7,040 bases of DNA from an uncultured Ilumatobacter sp. (GCA_938049325.1 CALICC010000171.1:1-7040), one strand, 5' to 3'. Positions 1 through 6,557 are shown, counted from the first letter of the stretch. Program-made: numbers and translations. Notes: generated by a model from the letters alone, not told the origin.

Positions 1-1204
1 TCGACACGACCTTCGACGGGTCGACGTCGATCACGCCGACCTCGGAGGCCATCACGACAAGGTCGTCGTCGGTGACCCAGTAGCGGCTCGGACGCAGACC
101 ATTGCGATCGAGCACGGCTCCGATCACCTTGCCGTCGGTGAAGGTCACGCTCGCCGGACCGTCCCACGGTTCCATCATCGCGGCGTGGAATCGGAAGAAG
201 TCGCGGAGTTCGGTCGACATCGTGGCGTCGTTCTCCCACGCCGACGGGATCATCATCATCACTGCGTGGTGCAGTGGGTAGCCACCGAGGTGCAAGAGCT
301 CCAGCACTTCGTCGAAGCGTGCGGTGTCGGAGGATCCGGGCGTACAAATCGGGAACGCGCGCTCGAGACCCGGCAGTAGATCGCTCGAGAGCATTGCCTC
401 GCGAGCCCGCATCCAGTTCTGGTTGCCCTGAACCGTGTTGATCTCACCGTTGTGCGCCACGAAGCGGTACGGGTGCGCCAGCGGCCACGACGGGAAGGTG
501 TTCGTCGAGAACCGCGAGTGGACGAGCAGCAGCGCCGACTCGATCAGCGGATCGGTCAGATCGAGAAAGAATTCGCTCAGCTGCGGCGTCGTGAGCATGC
601 CCTTGTAGACGATCGTGCGCGATGACAGCGATGCGAAGTACGTGTCGAGGTCGTCGACCAACTCGCGCCGTGACACCTTGCGGGCGACGAACGCCTTACG
701 GTCGAGATCGATGCCGCTGGCCCCGGCGGGATCGGAGACGAACAACTGGCGGAACTCGGGCATTGCGGCACGCGACGTCTTGCCGAGGCAATCCGGGTTG
801 ATCGGCAGGTCACGCCAGCCGAGGACGTTCAGACCTGCATCAGCGACGCAGCCCTCGATCGCAGCCGTTGCCTTCTCACGAGCAACCTGGTCGGCGGGCA
901 GAAACGCGATGCCGGTGGCGTACGAGCCGGCGGCGGGCAGGTCGAAGTCGACGACCGCGCGGTACAGCGCGTCCGGAACCTGCAACAAGATGCCGGCACC
1001 GTCGCCGGTGTCGGGTTCAGCTCCGGTCGCTCCACGGTGTTCGAGGTTGGTCAACGCCCGCAGGCCTGTCACGACGAGATCGTTGGATGCCACACCTTTG
1101 AGATGCGCGACGAACGAGACACCACACGAATCGTGCTCGTTTCGGGGGTCGTACAGCCCAACCGGTCCGGGGGCTTGCAGCTGTTGCTGAACGTCGTACG
1201 TCAT
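1..1204 (-). CDS. gltB: Glutamate synthase large subunit, N-terminal part (runs off left edge)
   Basis: Large (alpha) subunit of glutamate synthase, which makes two glutamates from glutamine and 2-oxoglutarate in the cytoplasm. Only the first 401 codons are present, against about 1,500 residues for the family, so just the class II glutamine amidotransferase domain is seen. Visible landmarks are YDPRNEHDSCGVSFVAH at 18-34 with the nucleophile Cys27, LEHRGATG at 54-61 followed by a GDGAG loop, HNGEINT ending at residue 257, and LDRNGLRPSRYWV at 365-377. In this family a short propeptide is removed to expose the Cys, here the first 26 residues. The ATG at 1204-1202 is supported by a GTGAGG Shine-Dalgarno (plus-strand 1212-1217) with a 7-base spacer to the ATG. 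It lies downstream of yqeY on the same strand but has a 248-base gap and its own promoter-like elements, so it is probably transcribed separately. gltD is not in the window. Identification is very secure. Confidence 0.97.
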   Translation of the reverse strand, partial: MTYDVQQQLQAPGPVGLYDPRNEHDSCGVSFVAHLKGVASNDLVVTGLRALTNLEHRGATGAEPDTGDGAGILLQVPDALYRAVVDFDLPAAGSYATGIAFLPADQVAREKATAAIEGCVADAGLNVLGWRDLPINPDCLGKTSRAAMPEFRQLFVSDPAGASGIDLDRKAFVARKVSRRELVDDLDTYFASLSSRTIVYKGMLTTPQLSEFFLDLTDPLIESALLLVHSRFSTNTFPSWPLAHPYRFVAHNGEINTVQGNQNWMRAREAMLSSDLLPGLERAFPICTPGSSDTARFDEVLELLHLGGYPLHHAVMMMIPSAWENDATMSTELRDFFRFHAAMMEPWDGPASVTFTDGKVIGAVLDRNGLRPSRYWVTDDDLVVMASEVGVIDVDPSKVVS

Positions 1205-1210
1205 CTCACA

Positions 1211-1217
1211 TCCTCAC
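1211..1217 (-). promoter_or_regulatory. Ribosome binding site of gltB
   Basis: The minus strand reads GTGAGGA, with GAGG seven bases before the ATG at 1204. This is good anti-Shine-Dalgarno complementarity and fixes the gltB start. An ATG directly after GAGG is followed at once by TGA, so it cannot be the start. Confidence 0.75.
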
Positions 1218-1262
1218 ATCTGCCCCGGGGCGCGTCCTTGGGGGTTCATCTCTTCGGTGCCA

Positions 1263-1276
1263 CGTCAGCGCTGACG
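1263..1276. repeat. Perfect 14-bp palindrome in the gltB leader (possible operator)
   Basis: CGTCAGC is followed directly by its reverse complement GCTGACG, giving a 14-bp perfect palindrome with no spacer. With no loop it is a poor RNA hairpin but a good shape for a dimeric DNA-binding regulator. It lies about 60 bases upstream of the gltB ATG and downstream of the proposed transcription start, a position suited to a roadblock repressor. Short palindromes also arise by chance in high-GC DNA, so the regulatory reading is an inference. Confidence 0.4.
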
Positions 1277-1286
1277 CTCGGCGATA

Positions 1287-1300
1287 CCTCGACGTTGAGG
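1287..1300. repeat. Imperfect inverted repeat in the gltB leader
   Basis: CCTC and GAGG flank GACGTT; allowing one G-T pair the whole 14 bases are nearly self-complementary. It lies between the stronger hairpin at 1303-1322 and the palindrome at 1263-1276. It may be part of the same leader structure, but it is weak alone. Confidence 0.25.
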
Positions 1301-1302
1301 CG

Positions 1303-1322
1303 GCTCGAGACGGACCTCGAGC
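1303..1322 (-). promoter_or_regulatory. Hairpin at the 5' end of the proposed gltB mRNA
   Basis: GCTCGAG (1303-1309) and CTCGAGC (1316-1322) are perfect inverted repeats separated by a 6-base loop. This gives a 7-bp GC-rich stem. If transcription starts near 1326, the stem begins about four bases from the 5' end of the gltB mRNA. It could stabilise the message or belong to a leader regulator. It has no following U tract, so it is not a standard terminator. No known riboswitch was recognised. Confidence 0.4.
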
Positions 1323-1332
1323 GGGAGAGACG

Positions 1333-1362
1333 ATTCTAGGGCAGGACTCGCACAATGGTCAC
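1333..1362 (-). promoter_or_regulatory. Candidate promoter of gltB
   Basis: On the minus strand a TAGAAT hexamer (1338-1333) fits the -10 consensus at five of six positions (TATAAT). GTGACC (1362-1357) lies 18 bases upstream and matches TTGACA at four of six positions. The start would fall near 1326 and leave a leader of about 120 bases before the gltB ATG. TAGAAT stands out in this GC-rich context. Read by eye only. Confidence 0.45.
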
Positions 1363-1413
1363 TCGTTCGCTCGTGATTCAGGCCGTTTCCCGCCAAACAC
1401 GCACTCAATTCGT

Positions 1414-1444
1414 GCCGATCGTAGGAAAACCACCAAGAATCGGC
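1414..1444 (-). terminator. Weak stem-loop downstream of yqeY
   Basis: GCCGAT (1414-1419) and ATCGGC (1439-1444) form a 6-bp inverted repeat around a 19-base loop that contains a TTTT run on the minus strand. It begins about 10 bases past the yqeY stop, where a terminator would be expected. The large loop and the lack of a trailing U tract make it a weak candidate. Confidence 0.2.
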
Positions 1445-1453
1445 CCCAGATCG

Positions 1454-1912
1454 CTACGAAGCGAGGCGCGACTTCACGAGGTCGGCGACCACACGACCGT
1501 CGGCGCGCCCAGCCACTTCGGCATTGACCGCCTTCATCGCTGCGCCCATGTCGGCCATCGACGAGAAGCCGTTGGCCTCGAAGACAGTCGACACGATGGT
1601 GTCGAGCTCGTCGCTCGACAGCGCTGCGGGCAAATACTGCTCGAGCACTTCCATCTCAGCTCGTTCGTCAGCAGCGCGATCGTCGGCTCCGCCTTGCTCA
1701 AACGCCTCCGCAGCGTCCACGCGGCGCTTCACCTGCGCTTTGAGCACGGCCAACACGCCGGCGTCATCGAGTGTGACCGCTTCTTTGCCCGAAACTTCCT
1801 GTTCCTGGATCGCCGCGATCGCCGAGCGCAGCGTGCGCAGGCGGAGCGTGTCACGGGCCTTGGTGGCGTCGGTCAGGTCGGAGCGGATCTGAGCGAGGAG
1901 CGAAGACGTCAT
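1454..1912 (-). CDS. yqeY: GatB/YqeY domain protein
   Basis: A 152-residue protein of the GatB/YqeY family, which resembles the C-terminal helical tRNA-contacting tail of GatB, the tRNA amidotransferase subunit. Stand-alone members are common and cytoplasmic; their exact role is unsettled. The family pattern is clear: an N-terminal helix with RTLRSAIAAIQEQEV at 26-40, VLKAQVKRR at 56-64, EQYLP at 91-95, an MGAAM segment at 122-126 and GRADGRVVADLVKSRL at 135-150. Length is typical (about 150). I start at the ATG at 1912 because the reading frame upstream (to 2026) encodes an Arg-rich, non-family stretch that would overlap the divergent gene. The start has only a GGTGAG directly before ATG, a poorly spaced Shine-Dalgarno. 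It is divergent from the operon at 2014 and is followed by gltB on the same strand after 249 bases. Confidence 0.93.
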   Translation of the reverse strand: MTSSLLAQIRSDLTDATKARDTLRLRTLRSAIAAIQEQEVSGKEAVTLDDAGVLAVLKAQVKRRVDAAEAFEQGGADDRAADERAEMEVLEQYLPAALSSDELDTIVSTVFEANGFSSMADMGAAMKAVNAEVAGRADGRVVADLVKSRLAS

Positions 1913-1975
1913 CTCACCAGTGTGCCCGCGCTCCGCCAGCGACCCGCGCACCCTTTTCCTCGGCGGCGCTCGCCG

Positions 1976-2005
1976 TTCACTCTGCCGGGTCCAATCGCGT
2001 ACGGT
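1976..2005 (+). promoter_or_regulatory. Candidate leaderless promoter for the five-gene operon
   Basis: TACGGT at 2000-2005 fits the actinobacterial -10 pattern TANNNT. TTCACT at 1976-1981 matches TTGACA at four of six positions, with an 18-base spacer. The predicted start falls at about 2012-2014, on or next to the ATG at 2014. The ATG lacks any Shine-Dalgarno sequence, as expected for a leaderless message. Inference from sequence only. Confidence 0.4.
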
Positions 2006-2013
2006 TCCCTGCG

Positions 2014-2976
2014 ATGCACGCTGCATGGCATGAACGCACCGGCGACCCCGATGTGCTGCGATTCGGAGAGTTGGCCGACCCCGACGCCCCCGGGCCCGAC
2101 CAGGTCACGATCCGGATGGCTGCCACCTCGCTCGATCGAGTGGACCTGTACTGGCGGGAAGGATCACACGGCATGAAGCTGCGCTGGCCACAACACGTGG
2201 GCGGCCGCGACCTCGCCGGCACGATTTCGGCCGTGGGCGCCGACGTCGATCACGTCGCCGTCGGCGATCGAGTCGTCGCGTCCGCTGAGCGGACCCACGC
2301 CGAGTTGGTGATCGCACCGGCAGCGCTCACCCTGCCCCTCCCCGACCACGTCCCGTTCGAGGCGGCCGGCGTCGCACCGACCGCAGGGCGTTCGGCCTGG
2401 GCGGCACTCGTCGACCGCGCCCGAATCGAATCGGGCGAGACGGTCCTGATCGTCGCCGCCGGAAGCGGCGTCGGCAGCTTCGGCCAACAGATTGCCCAAG
2501 CGCACGGCTGCCGGGTCATCGCAACCGCCGGAACCGAGTCCAAGCGTTCCCGGGCGCTCCAACTGGGCGCGTCGGCGGCGGTCGACCACTATCGCGACGA
2601 CCTCGCCGACCAGATTCTCGAAGCCACCGACGGCGCAGGCGTCGACGTCGTTCTCGACCACGCCGGTGGCCCCGTGTTCGAAACGGCCATCAGAGTCCTT
2701 GCGCCACGGGGCAGATTCGTCACGTGTGGCGTCACCGCAGGACACAAGAGTTCGATCCACCTCGGCAGCCTGTTCGTCAAGGGCCTGACGCTGATGGGAG
2801 TCGGACGTCCGACCGACTCCGAGATCAGAACTCACCTCGATGGACTCTTCGATCGGATCGGCGCAGGCGACGTGACACCCCAGATCCACGAGACCTTCCC
2901 ACTGGCGAACATCGCACAAGCCCATCGTGCCCTCGCCGGTCGTGACTGCTTCGGCAAAGTCGCACTGGTGCCATGA
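2014..2976 (+). CDS. Zinc-independent MDR-family NAD(P)H oxidoreductase (quinone reductase-like)
   Basis: A 320-residue medium-chain dehydrogenase/reductase, full length for the quinone-oxidoreductase/enoyl-reductase branch. The N-terminal GroES-like half carries GGRDLAGTISAVG at 63-75, where zinc alcohol dehydrogenases would have GHE, and the four structural-zinc cysteines are absent, so it should not bind zinc. The Rossmann half has the nucleotide loop AAGSGVGS at 148-155, and the second strand ends in ATAGTESKR (170-178), whose basic residues suggest NADPH. LDHAGG at 214-219 and the C-terminal GKVALV (314-319) are also typical. Likely chemistry is hydride transfer to a quinone, an enone or an enoyl-thioester; the substrate cannot be told. 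First gene of the operon; its TGA overlaps the next ATG by ATGA at 2973-2976. The start at 2014 lacks a Shine-Dalgarno sequence but begins the family-typical N-terminus. Confidence 0.9.
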   Translation: MHAAWHERTGDPDVLRFGELADPDAPGPDQVTIRMAATSLDRVDLYWREGSHGMKLRWPQHVGGRDLAGTISAVGADVDHVAVGDRVVASAERTHAELVIAPAALTLPLPDHVPFEAAGVAPTAGRSAWAALVDRARIESGETVLIVAAGSGVGSFGQQIAQAHGCRVIATAGTESKRSRALQLGASAAVDHYRDDLADQILEATDGAGVDVVLDHAGGPVFETAIRVLAPRGRFVTCGVTAGHKSSIHLGSLFVKGLTLMGVGRPTDSEIRTHLDGLFDRIGAGDVTPQIHETFPLANIAQAHRALAGRDCFGKVALVP

Positions 2977-3422
2977 CAGCCTTCGACGACACCACCGCCA
3001 CATTCGACGTGCCCGTCGAGTCGGCACACGTGCTGCAGTTCGCACGAGCCTGCGGCTATGACGACGAAGTCAACCGACCGGTCGCAACTCCCACGTTCCT
3101 CGTGGCTGCCGACACGTTCGACCCCGACTTCGACCGACGCCCACGGTCCGACCGACCCTGGTTCGGGCCCGACGACGGGCGCGAGCAGAAGGGCGCGAGC
3201 GGATTCCACGCTCGCACGGAGTTCGAGTTCGTGCGCCCGATCCAGGTCGGCGAGCGACTGCGAGCGACCAAACGACTCGGCGACGTCTACACCCGCGAAG
3301 GGTCACGAGGCGGCACGCTCACCTTCACGCCGACCATCACCGAGTTCTTCGACGACGACAACGCACTCGTCGCCACCATGATCTGGACCAACGTGTCGAC
3401 CTCGATCGAGGTGACGCGATGA
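2973..3422 (+). CDS. MaoC N-terminal-type (FAS1-like) dehydratase subunit
   Basis: A 149-residue single hot-dog protein resembling the MaoC_dehydrat_N group, the non-catalytic half of two-subunit (R)-hydroxyacyl dehydratases such as mycobacterial HadA and the ChsH-type hydratases. Visible features are ATPTFLVAA at 38-46 (family: PPTF), EFEFVRPIQVGERLRA at 83-98 and DVYTREGSRGGTLTF at 104-118, a segment with the family's conserved Arg-Gly-Gly. The hydratase-2 Asp/His motif is missing, so it probably supplies the acyl-chain pocket and needs the next gene product as catalytic partner. It overlaps both neighbours by four bases (ATGA at 2973 and at 3419), consistent with equimolar synthesis of a heterodimer. 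The start is set by this overlap; only a weak GGTG precedes it. The acyl substrate is unknown. Confidence 0.87.
   Translation: MTAFDDTTATFDVPVESAHVLQFARACGYDDEVNRPVATPTFLVAADTFDPDFDRRPRSDRPWFGPDDGREQKGASGFHARTEFEFVRPIQVGERLRATKRLGDVYTREGSRGGTLTFTPTITEFFDDDNALVATMIWTNVSTSIEVTR
3408..3414 (+). promoter_or_regulatory. Strong internal ribosome binding site for the catalytic MaoC subunit
   Basis: GAGGTGA lies inside the last codons of the preceding gene, with GAGG seven bases before the ATG at 3419. It is the best Shine-Dalgarno match in the operon and supports that start. Confidence 0.7.
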
Positions 3423-3850
3423 TCCTCAACCCATCGGCCGTTGCGGTCGGCGAGCGACACACCATGGAGGTCAGCGATGGACTTCATCGGGCGCAGATCG
3501 CGCAGTACGCGGGGGCGTCTGGCGATTTCCACCCGTTTCACGTCGACGAGCCGCATGCGCAAGAACACGGGTTTGACGGCGTCTTCGCACACGGCATGCA
3601 CACGATGGGCATGACCGGCCGCCTCGTATCGGCGCTGGCAGGCGATGCAGCAGTCCGCAACTTCACCGCCGAAATGCGGCGCCAGGTGTGGCCCGGCGAC
3701 ACGTTGACAGCGACCGCCGAGGTCGTCGCGATCGAGCATGGCGAGGCGTCGACGTCGATCACCGTCGAGCTGACGACAACGAACCAGAGCGACCATGTCG
3801 TTCTCACGGGCACGGCCCGTCTTGCGATTTGCGGCGAGCACACAGCGTGA
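3419..3850 (+). CDS. MaoC-type (R)-specific enoyl hydratase/dehydratase, catalytic subunit
   Basis: A 143-residue hot-dog hydratase 2 protein that adds water across, or removes it from, the 2,3 bond of an acyl-thioester. The active-site loop is AGASGDFHPFHVDE at 31-44, with the catalytic Asp36 and His41 pair and a conserved FAHGM at 56-60. The usual Asn of GDxNPxH is His38 here, a variant seen in some actinobacterial relatives. MRRQVWPGDTLTATAEV (86-102) fits the C-terminal strands. With the previous gene it forms the expected non-catalytic/catalytic pair, like HadA-HadB; that HadAB itself works in mycolate synthesis does not mean this pair does. It overlaps the previous gene (ATGA at 3419) and the next (GTGA at 3847). 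Length is normal for a single domain. Confidence 0.9.
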   Translation: MILNPSAVAVGERHTMEVSDGLHRAQIAQYAGASGDFHPFHVDEPHAQEHGFDGVFAHGMHTMGMTGRLVSALAGDAAVRNFTAEMRRQVWPGDTLTATAEVVAIEHGEASTSITVELTTTNQSDHVVLTGTARLAICGEHTA

Positions 3851-5001
3851 CGGATTTTCGCGCCCCCACGTCCGTCTCGCCTGCGGCCATGCAAGAAGCG
3901 GCCATGTCCCGGACCGGACTCACCAACTTTGGCGACAGTTCGTTTCGCGACGGCCTCGAGATCGTCTGCGCCGGCCTGGAGAGCGAGCGCGTCAGGTTCG
4001 GCGGTCGAGACCGGCTGGCGAACGAGATCGTCAGTCACCTCGCGAACCGGCTCCGGGTCGTCGACTGGCACGCCCGTCATCCTGCGGCACGGCAACGTTC
4101 GATCAAGGCGCCGATTGTCATCCTGGGGCTGCCGCGAACTGGAACCACCGCCGTCAGCTACCTCCTCGACCGCGATCCGCAATGGCGCAGCCTGCTCAAC
4201 TGGGAAGCCACGCAATCGGTACCGCCGCCCACCGATGCGACGCTGCGCAGCGACCCGCGGTGCACCGAGCTCCTCGAGTTTCAGCAGGCGCTCGTCGGGA
4301 CGATCGATCCGCCTCCACCGCATTGGGAGTGGGCCGACGGACCCACCGAGTGCACCTTTCTCCTCGCCCAGGACTTCAAGACCGTGATGTGGGAGAGCCG
4401 GGTTCCCAATCCCGACTACCGCGACTACATCACGACATGTGACATGACGTCGGCGTACGACTACCACCGCGCCGCACTTCAAGTCCTCGGTTCGGAAACA
4501 ACCGGCGATTGGGTGCTGAAGATGCCCGCACACGCATACTTCATCGAGCCACTGCTCGCTGCATACCCCGATGCCCGCATCATCTGGACCCATCGCGATC
4601 CGTCCGCCGCAACCGCGTCATTCTTGAACCTGATCGCGTTCTCCCATCACATGACGCTGGGTACTCCCGACATCGAGTGGATCGCAAACACGTACCCCGA
4701 CCGTCTCGTCGAGCAGGTCATGCGCCCGATGCGCGCGCTGGCGGGACGTGACGTCTTCCATCTGCACTATTCGCAATACCTCGGTGACCCCCTCGCCGAA
4801 ATGACCCGCCTGTACAAGTGGCTCGGCCTCGATTTGACCGACGACGTGGAGACGTCGATGCGGAGCTGGCTCCACGCTGATCCGCTCGAAGTCAGTCGGC
4901 GCGGCAACGCAACACTCGCCGACTTCGGCATCGACCGCAACGAACTCCTCGACCGCTTCAGCCTCTATACCTCGACCTACGACGTGGAGATCGCGCCATG
5001 A
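3847..5001 (+). CDS. PAPS-dependent sulfotransferase family protein
   Basis: A 384-residue protein of the Sulfotransfer_3-type family, which transfers a sulfuryl group from PAPS to a hydroxyl or amine acceptor. The PAPS 5'-phosphosulfate loop is LGLPRTGTT at 93-101, and the 3'-phosphate site is IIWTHRDPSAATAS at 245-258, with Arg250 and Ser258 as likely contacts. An N-terminal helical region with RTGLTNFGDSSFRDGLE (22-38) is typical of this bacterial group. No signal peptide or membrane helix is visible, so it should be cytoplasmic. The best start is GTG at 3847, overlapping the previous stop as GTGA, as the other junctions do; ATGs at 3889 and 3904 are in-frame alternatives, and the frame open upstream to 3688 is unlikely. 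The acceptor is unknown; context suggests a hydroxylated acyl, steroid or similar hydrophobic molecule. Some family members may not be true sulfotransferases. Confidence 0.88.
   Translation: MTDFRAPTSVSPAAMQEAAMSRTGLTNFGDSSFRDGLEIVCAGLESERVRFGGRDRLANEIVSHLANRLRVVDWHARHPAARQRSIKAPIVILGLPRTGTTAVSYLLDRDPQWRSLLNWEATQSVPPPTDATLRSDPRCTELLEFQQALVGTIDPPPPHWEWADGPTECTFLLAQDFKTVMWESRVPNPDYRDYITTCDMTSAYDYHRAALQVLGSETTGDWVLKMPAHAYFIEPLLAAYPDARIIWTHRDPSAATASFLNLIAFSHHMTLGTPDIEWIANTYPDRLVEQVMRPMRALAGRDVFHLHYSQYLGDPLAEMTRLYKWLGLDLTDDVETSMRSWLHADPLEVSRRGNATLADFGIDRNELLDRFSLYTSTYDVEIAP
4986..4989 (+). promoter_or_regulatory. Internal ribosome binding site for the last operon gene
   Basis: GGAG lies eight bases before the ATG at 4998, inside the end of the sulfotransferase gene. 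It supports this start and independent or coupled initiation of the propeller-like gene. Confidence 0.5.
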
Positions 5002-6557
5002 GCACACGACCACACAACCCGTTTCTTGCCGACAGCGGGTACGCGATCGCGCACGGACGATGCGATCAACAGGACGACGCTGCGCAGCGCGGCCCGGAGG
5101 GCCCGACGGCCCACTTGACGCCCGACGACATTCAGTACAGCTCCCTCGGGCCGTGTCACTTCGGCGGGCTGATCTCGTCGCCCGACGCGACAGGACGACG
5201 AACGATTTGGAGCAACGGCCGCCACACGATCGCCAAGCTCGATTACGACACGCTCGAGGTGTTGGCCGAGCTCTCGGTCAGCGACGAATCAGTGCTGACC
5301 GACACCGAGATCGGCGAGGCTGTTGCCGGGCTCGACGAGCAGCACGGCGACGCCGCGATCGGGCACGCCATGGGCCTGGCACTGCGGTTCATGACGGGCC
5401 TCGACGGCGTCTATTCGCTGCTCGATTGCGACAACACGCTCTTTCTCGGCCGCTCGGATGGTGCGATCGCCTACTGCGACGCCGACCCGACCGACCCGAT
5501 GTCACCAATCATCGAGCGCGATCGATGGGTGAAGCCCGACCACATCGAGGGCAACTTCGTCGGCATCAACATCACCTTCGACGGTCGCCTGGTGATGACC
5601 ACCGACCTCGGCTGGGTCGTGTGCCTGTCCCGCGACTTCGCCGAGTTCGACGCCGTCCAACTTCGCGGCGCCGACGCAGCGCCGAGCCACAACGCAAAGA
5701 TGGAGGCCGAGCGCGGCCACACCGCATACGGCTGGGTGCGCACGAGCGTGTGCGTCGACGACGCGAACGGGATCTACGTCAGCTCACTCGATCACACGCA
5801 CAAGGTGGTGTGGACCGGCGAACGACTCTCGAACGACGAGGCAGACGGCGCATGGTCAGCCGAATACCGAAACGGGACCGGCACCGGCTCGGGCACCACA
5901 CCGTGCCTCATGGGCTTCGACGACGACGATCGATTCGTCGTGATCGGTGACGGTGACGACGTCGTCAACATCACGCTGTTCTGGCGCGACGAGATTCCGT
6001 CAGACTGGGAGCAACTTCCCGACGCACCATCGCGCCGCATCGCCGGACTCGGTCCAGCACACATGGGCGACCCCTCGCGCGCATCGATTCAAACAGAGCA
6101 GTCGATCACCGTGTCGGGGTACGGCGCCATGACGGTGAACAACGAGCCTGCATCGACGCCCGAGAACTTCCCCGAGCGCGGCGTTCGGCTCCTCGCGTTC
6201 TTCTTGGGCCACCACGCCGAATACACCCCACACGGGCTGCACAAGTACGAGTGGGATCCCGATCGCCGCGAGTTCCGCGAAGCCTGGGTGAACACCGACG
6301 TCGCATCACCCAACTCGGTCCCGTTCGTCAGCGCCGGATCAGACCTCGTCTACACGTGCGGCACCCGCGATGGCCTCTGGACGGTGGAAGCCGTGAACTG
6401 GTCGACCGGCGCCAGCTCACATCATTACGTCGTGGGCAATTCGCGGTTCAACACACTCTGCGCGGGCATCTCACTCGACGAGCAAGGTCGGCTGCTGTTC
6501 GGGAACATCTTCGGCAAGACCCGGCTGCTCGTTCCAGCCGGGCCTCGCACCGCCTGA
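4998..6557 (+). CDS. Unrecognised 519-residue protein, probable cytoplasmic beta-propeller
   Basis: I do not recognise a named family. The protein has no signal peptide, membrane helix or lipobox, and no Cys or His metal-site pattern that I can assign. Short beta-rich units recur: a hydrophobic strand, a turn rich in Asp and Gly, then strands ending in an aromatic. Roughly, they cover 68-95, 137-175, 186-222, 248-290, 300-340, 368-435, 440-482 and 487-515, compatible with a 7- or 8-bladed propeller of the SMP-30/quinoprotein kind. Examples are INITFDGRLVMTTDLGWVVCL (190-210), SVCVDDANGIYVSSLDHTHK (250-269) and ISLDEQGRLLFGNIFGKTRL (491-510). The N-terminus (NPFLADSGYAIAHG, 7-20) and SNGRHTIAKLDYDT (72-85) look conserved-type. 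It could be a lactonase-like hydrolase, a binding protein or a scaffold. It overlaps the sulfotransferase gene by ATGA at 4998 and ends the operon inside the 6553-6570 hairpin. Confidence 0.8.
   Translation: MSTRPHNPFLADSGYAIAHGRCDQQDDAAQRGPEGPTAHLTPDDIQYSSLGPCHFGGLISSPDATGRRTIWSNGRHTIAKLDYDTLEVLAELSVSDESVLTDTEIGEAVAGLDEQHGDAAIGHAMGLALRFMTGLDGVYSLLDCDNTLFLGRSDGAIAYCDADPTDPMSPIIERDRWVKPDHIEGNFVGINITFDGRLVMTTDLGWVVCLSRDFAEFDAVQLRGADAAPSHNAKMEAERGHTAYGWVRTSVCVDDANGIYVSSLDHTHKVVWTGERLSNDEADGAWSAEYRNGTGTGSGTTPCLMGFDDDDRFVVIGDGDDVVNITLFWRDEIPSDWEQLPDAPSRRIAGLGPAHMGDPSRASIQTEQSITVSGYGAMTVNNEPASTPENFPERGVRLLAFFLGHHAEYTPHGLHKYEWDPDRREFREAWVNTDVASPNSVPFVSAGSDLVYTCGTRDGLWTVEAVNWSTGASSHHYVVGNSRFNTLCAGISLDEQGRLLFGNIFGKTRLLVPAGPRTA

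Noticed and set aside
1913..2026. N-terminal extension of the YqeY frame to an ATG at 2026
   Set aside because: The added residues are Arg-rich and unlike the family, would run through the divergent promoter and overlap the start of the MDR gene. The ATG at 1912 gives the normal family length.
1355..2176. 273-codon plus-strand open frame antisense to yqeY
   Set aside because: It is antisense to a clear conserved gene and has no family resemblance; long shadow frames are expected in high-GC coding DNA.
2164..3045. 293-codon minus-strand open frame antisense to the MDR gene
   Set aside because: Composition is Arg/Asp/Gly-rich without recognisable domains, and the sense frame encodes a well-supported oxidoreductase.
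3688..3846. Upstream extension of the sulfotransferase frame to an ATG at 3688
   Set aside because: It would overlap most of the second half of the catalytic MaoC gene and encodes a low-complexity Arg/His-rich stretch. The GTG at 3847 gives the same 4-base overlap as the other junctions.
3538..4593. 351-codon minus-strand open frame across the MaoC and sulfotransferase genes
   Set aside because: It spans two conserved sense genes and their junction, and no protein family is visible in it.
5060..5950. 296-codon plus-strand frame inside the propeller-like gene
   Set aside because: Extremely Arg-rich out-of-frame translation of GC-rich codons; the longer frame has a ribosome site and coupled start.
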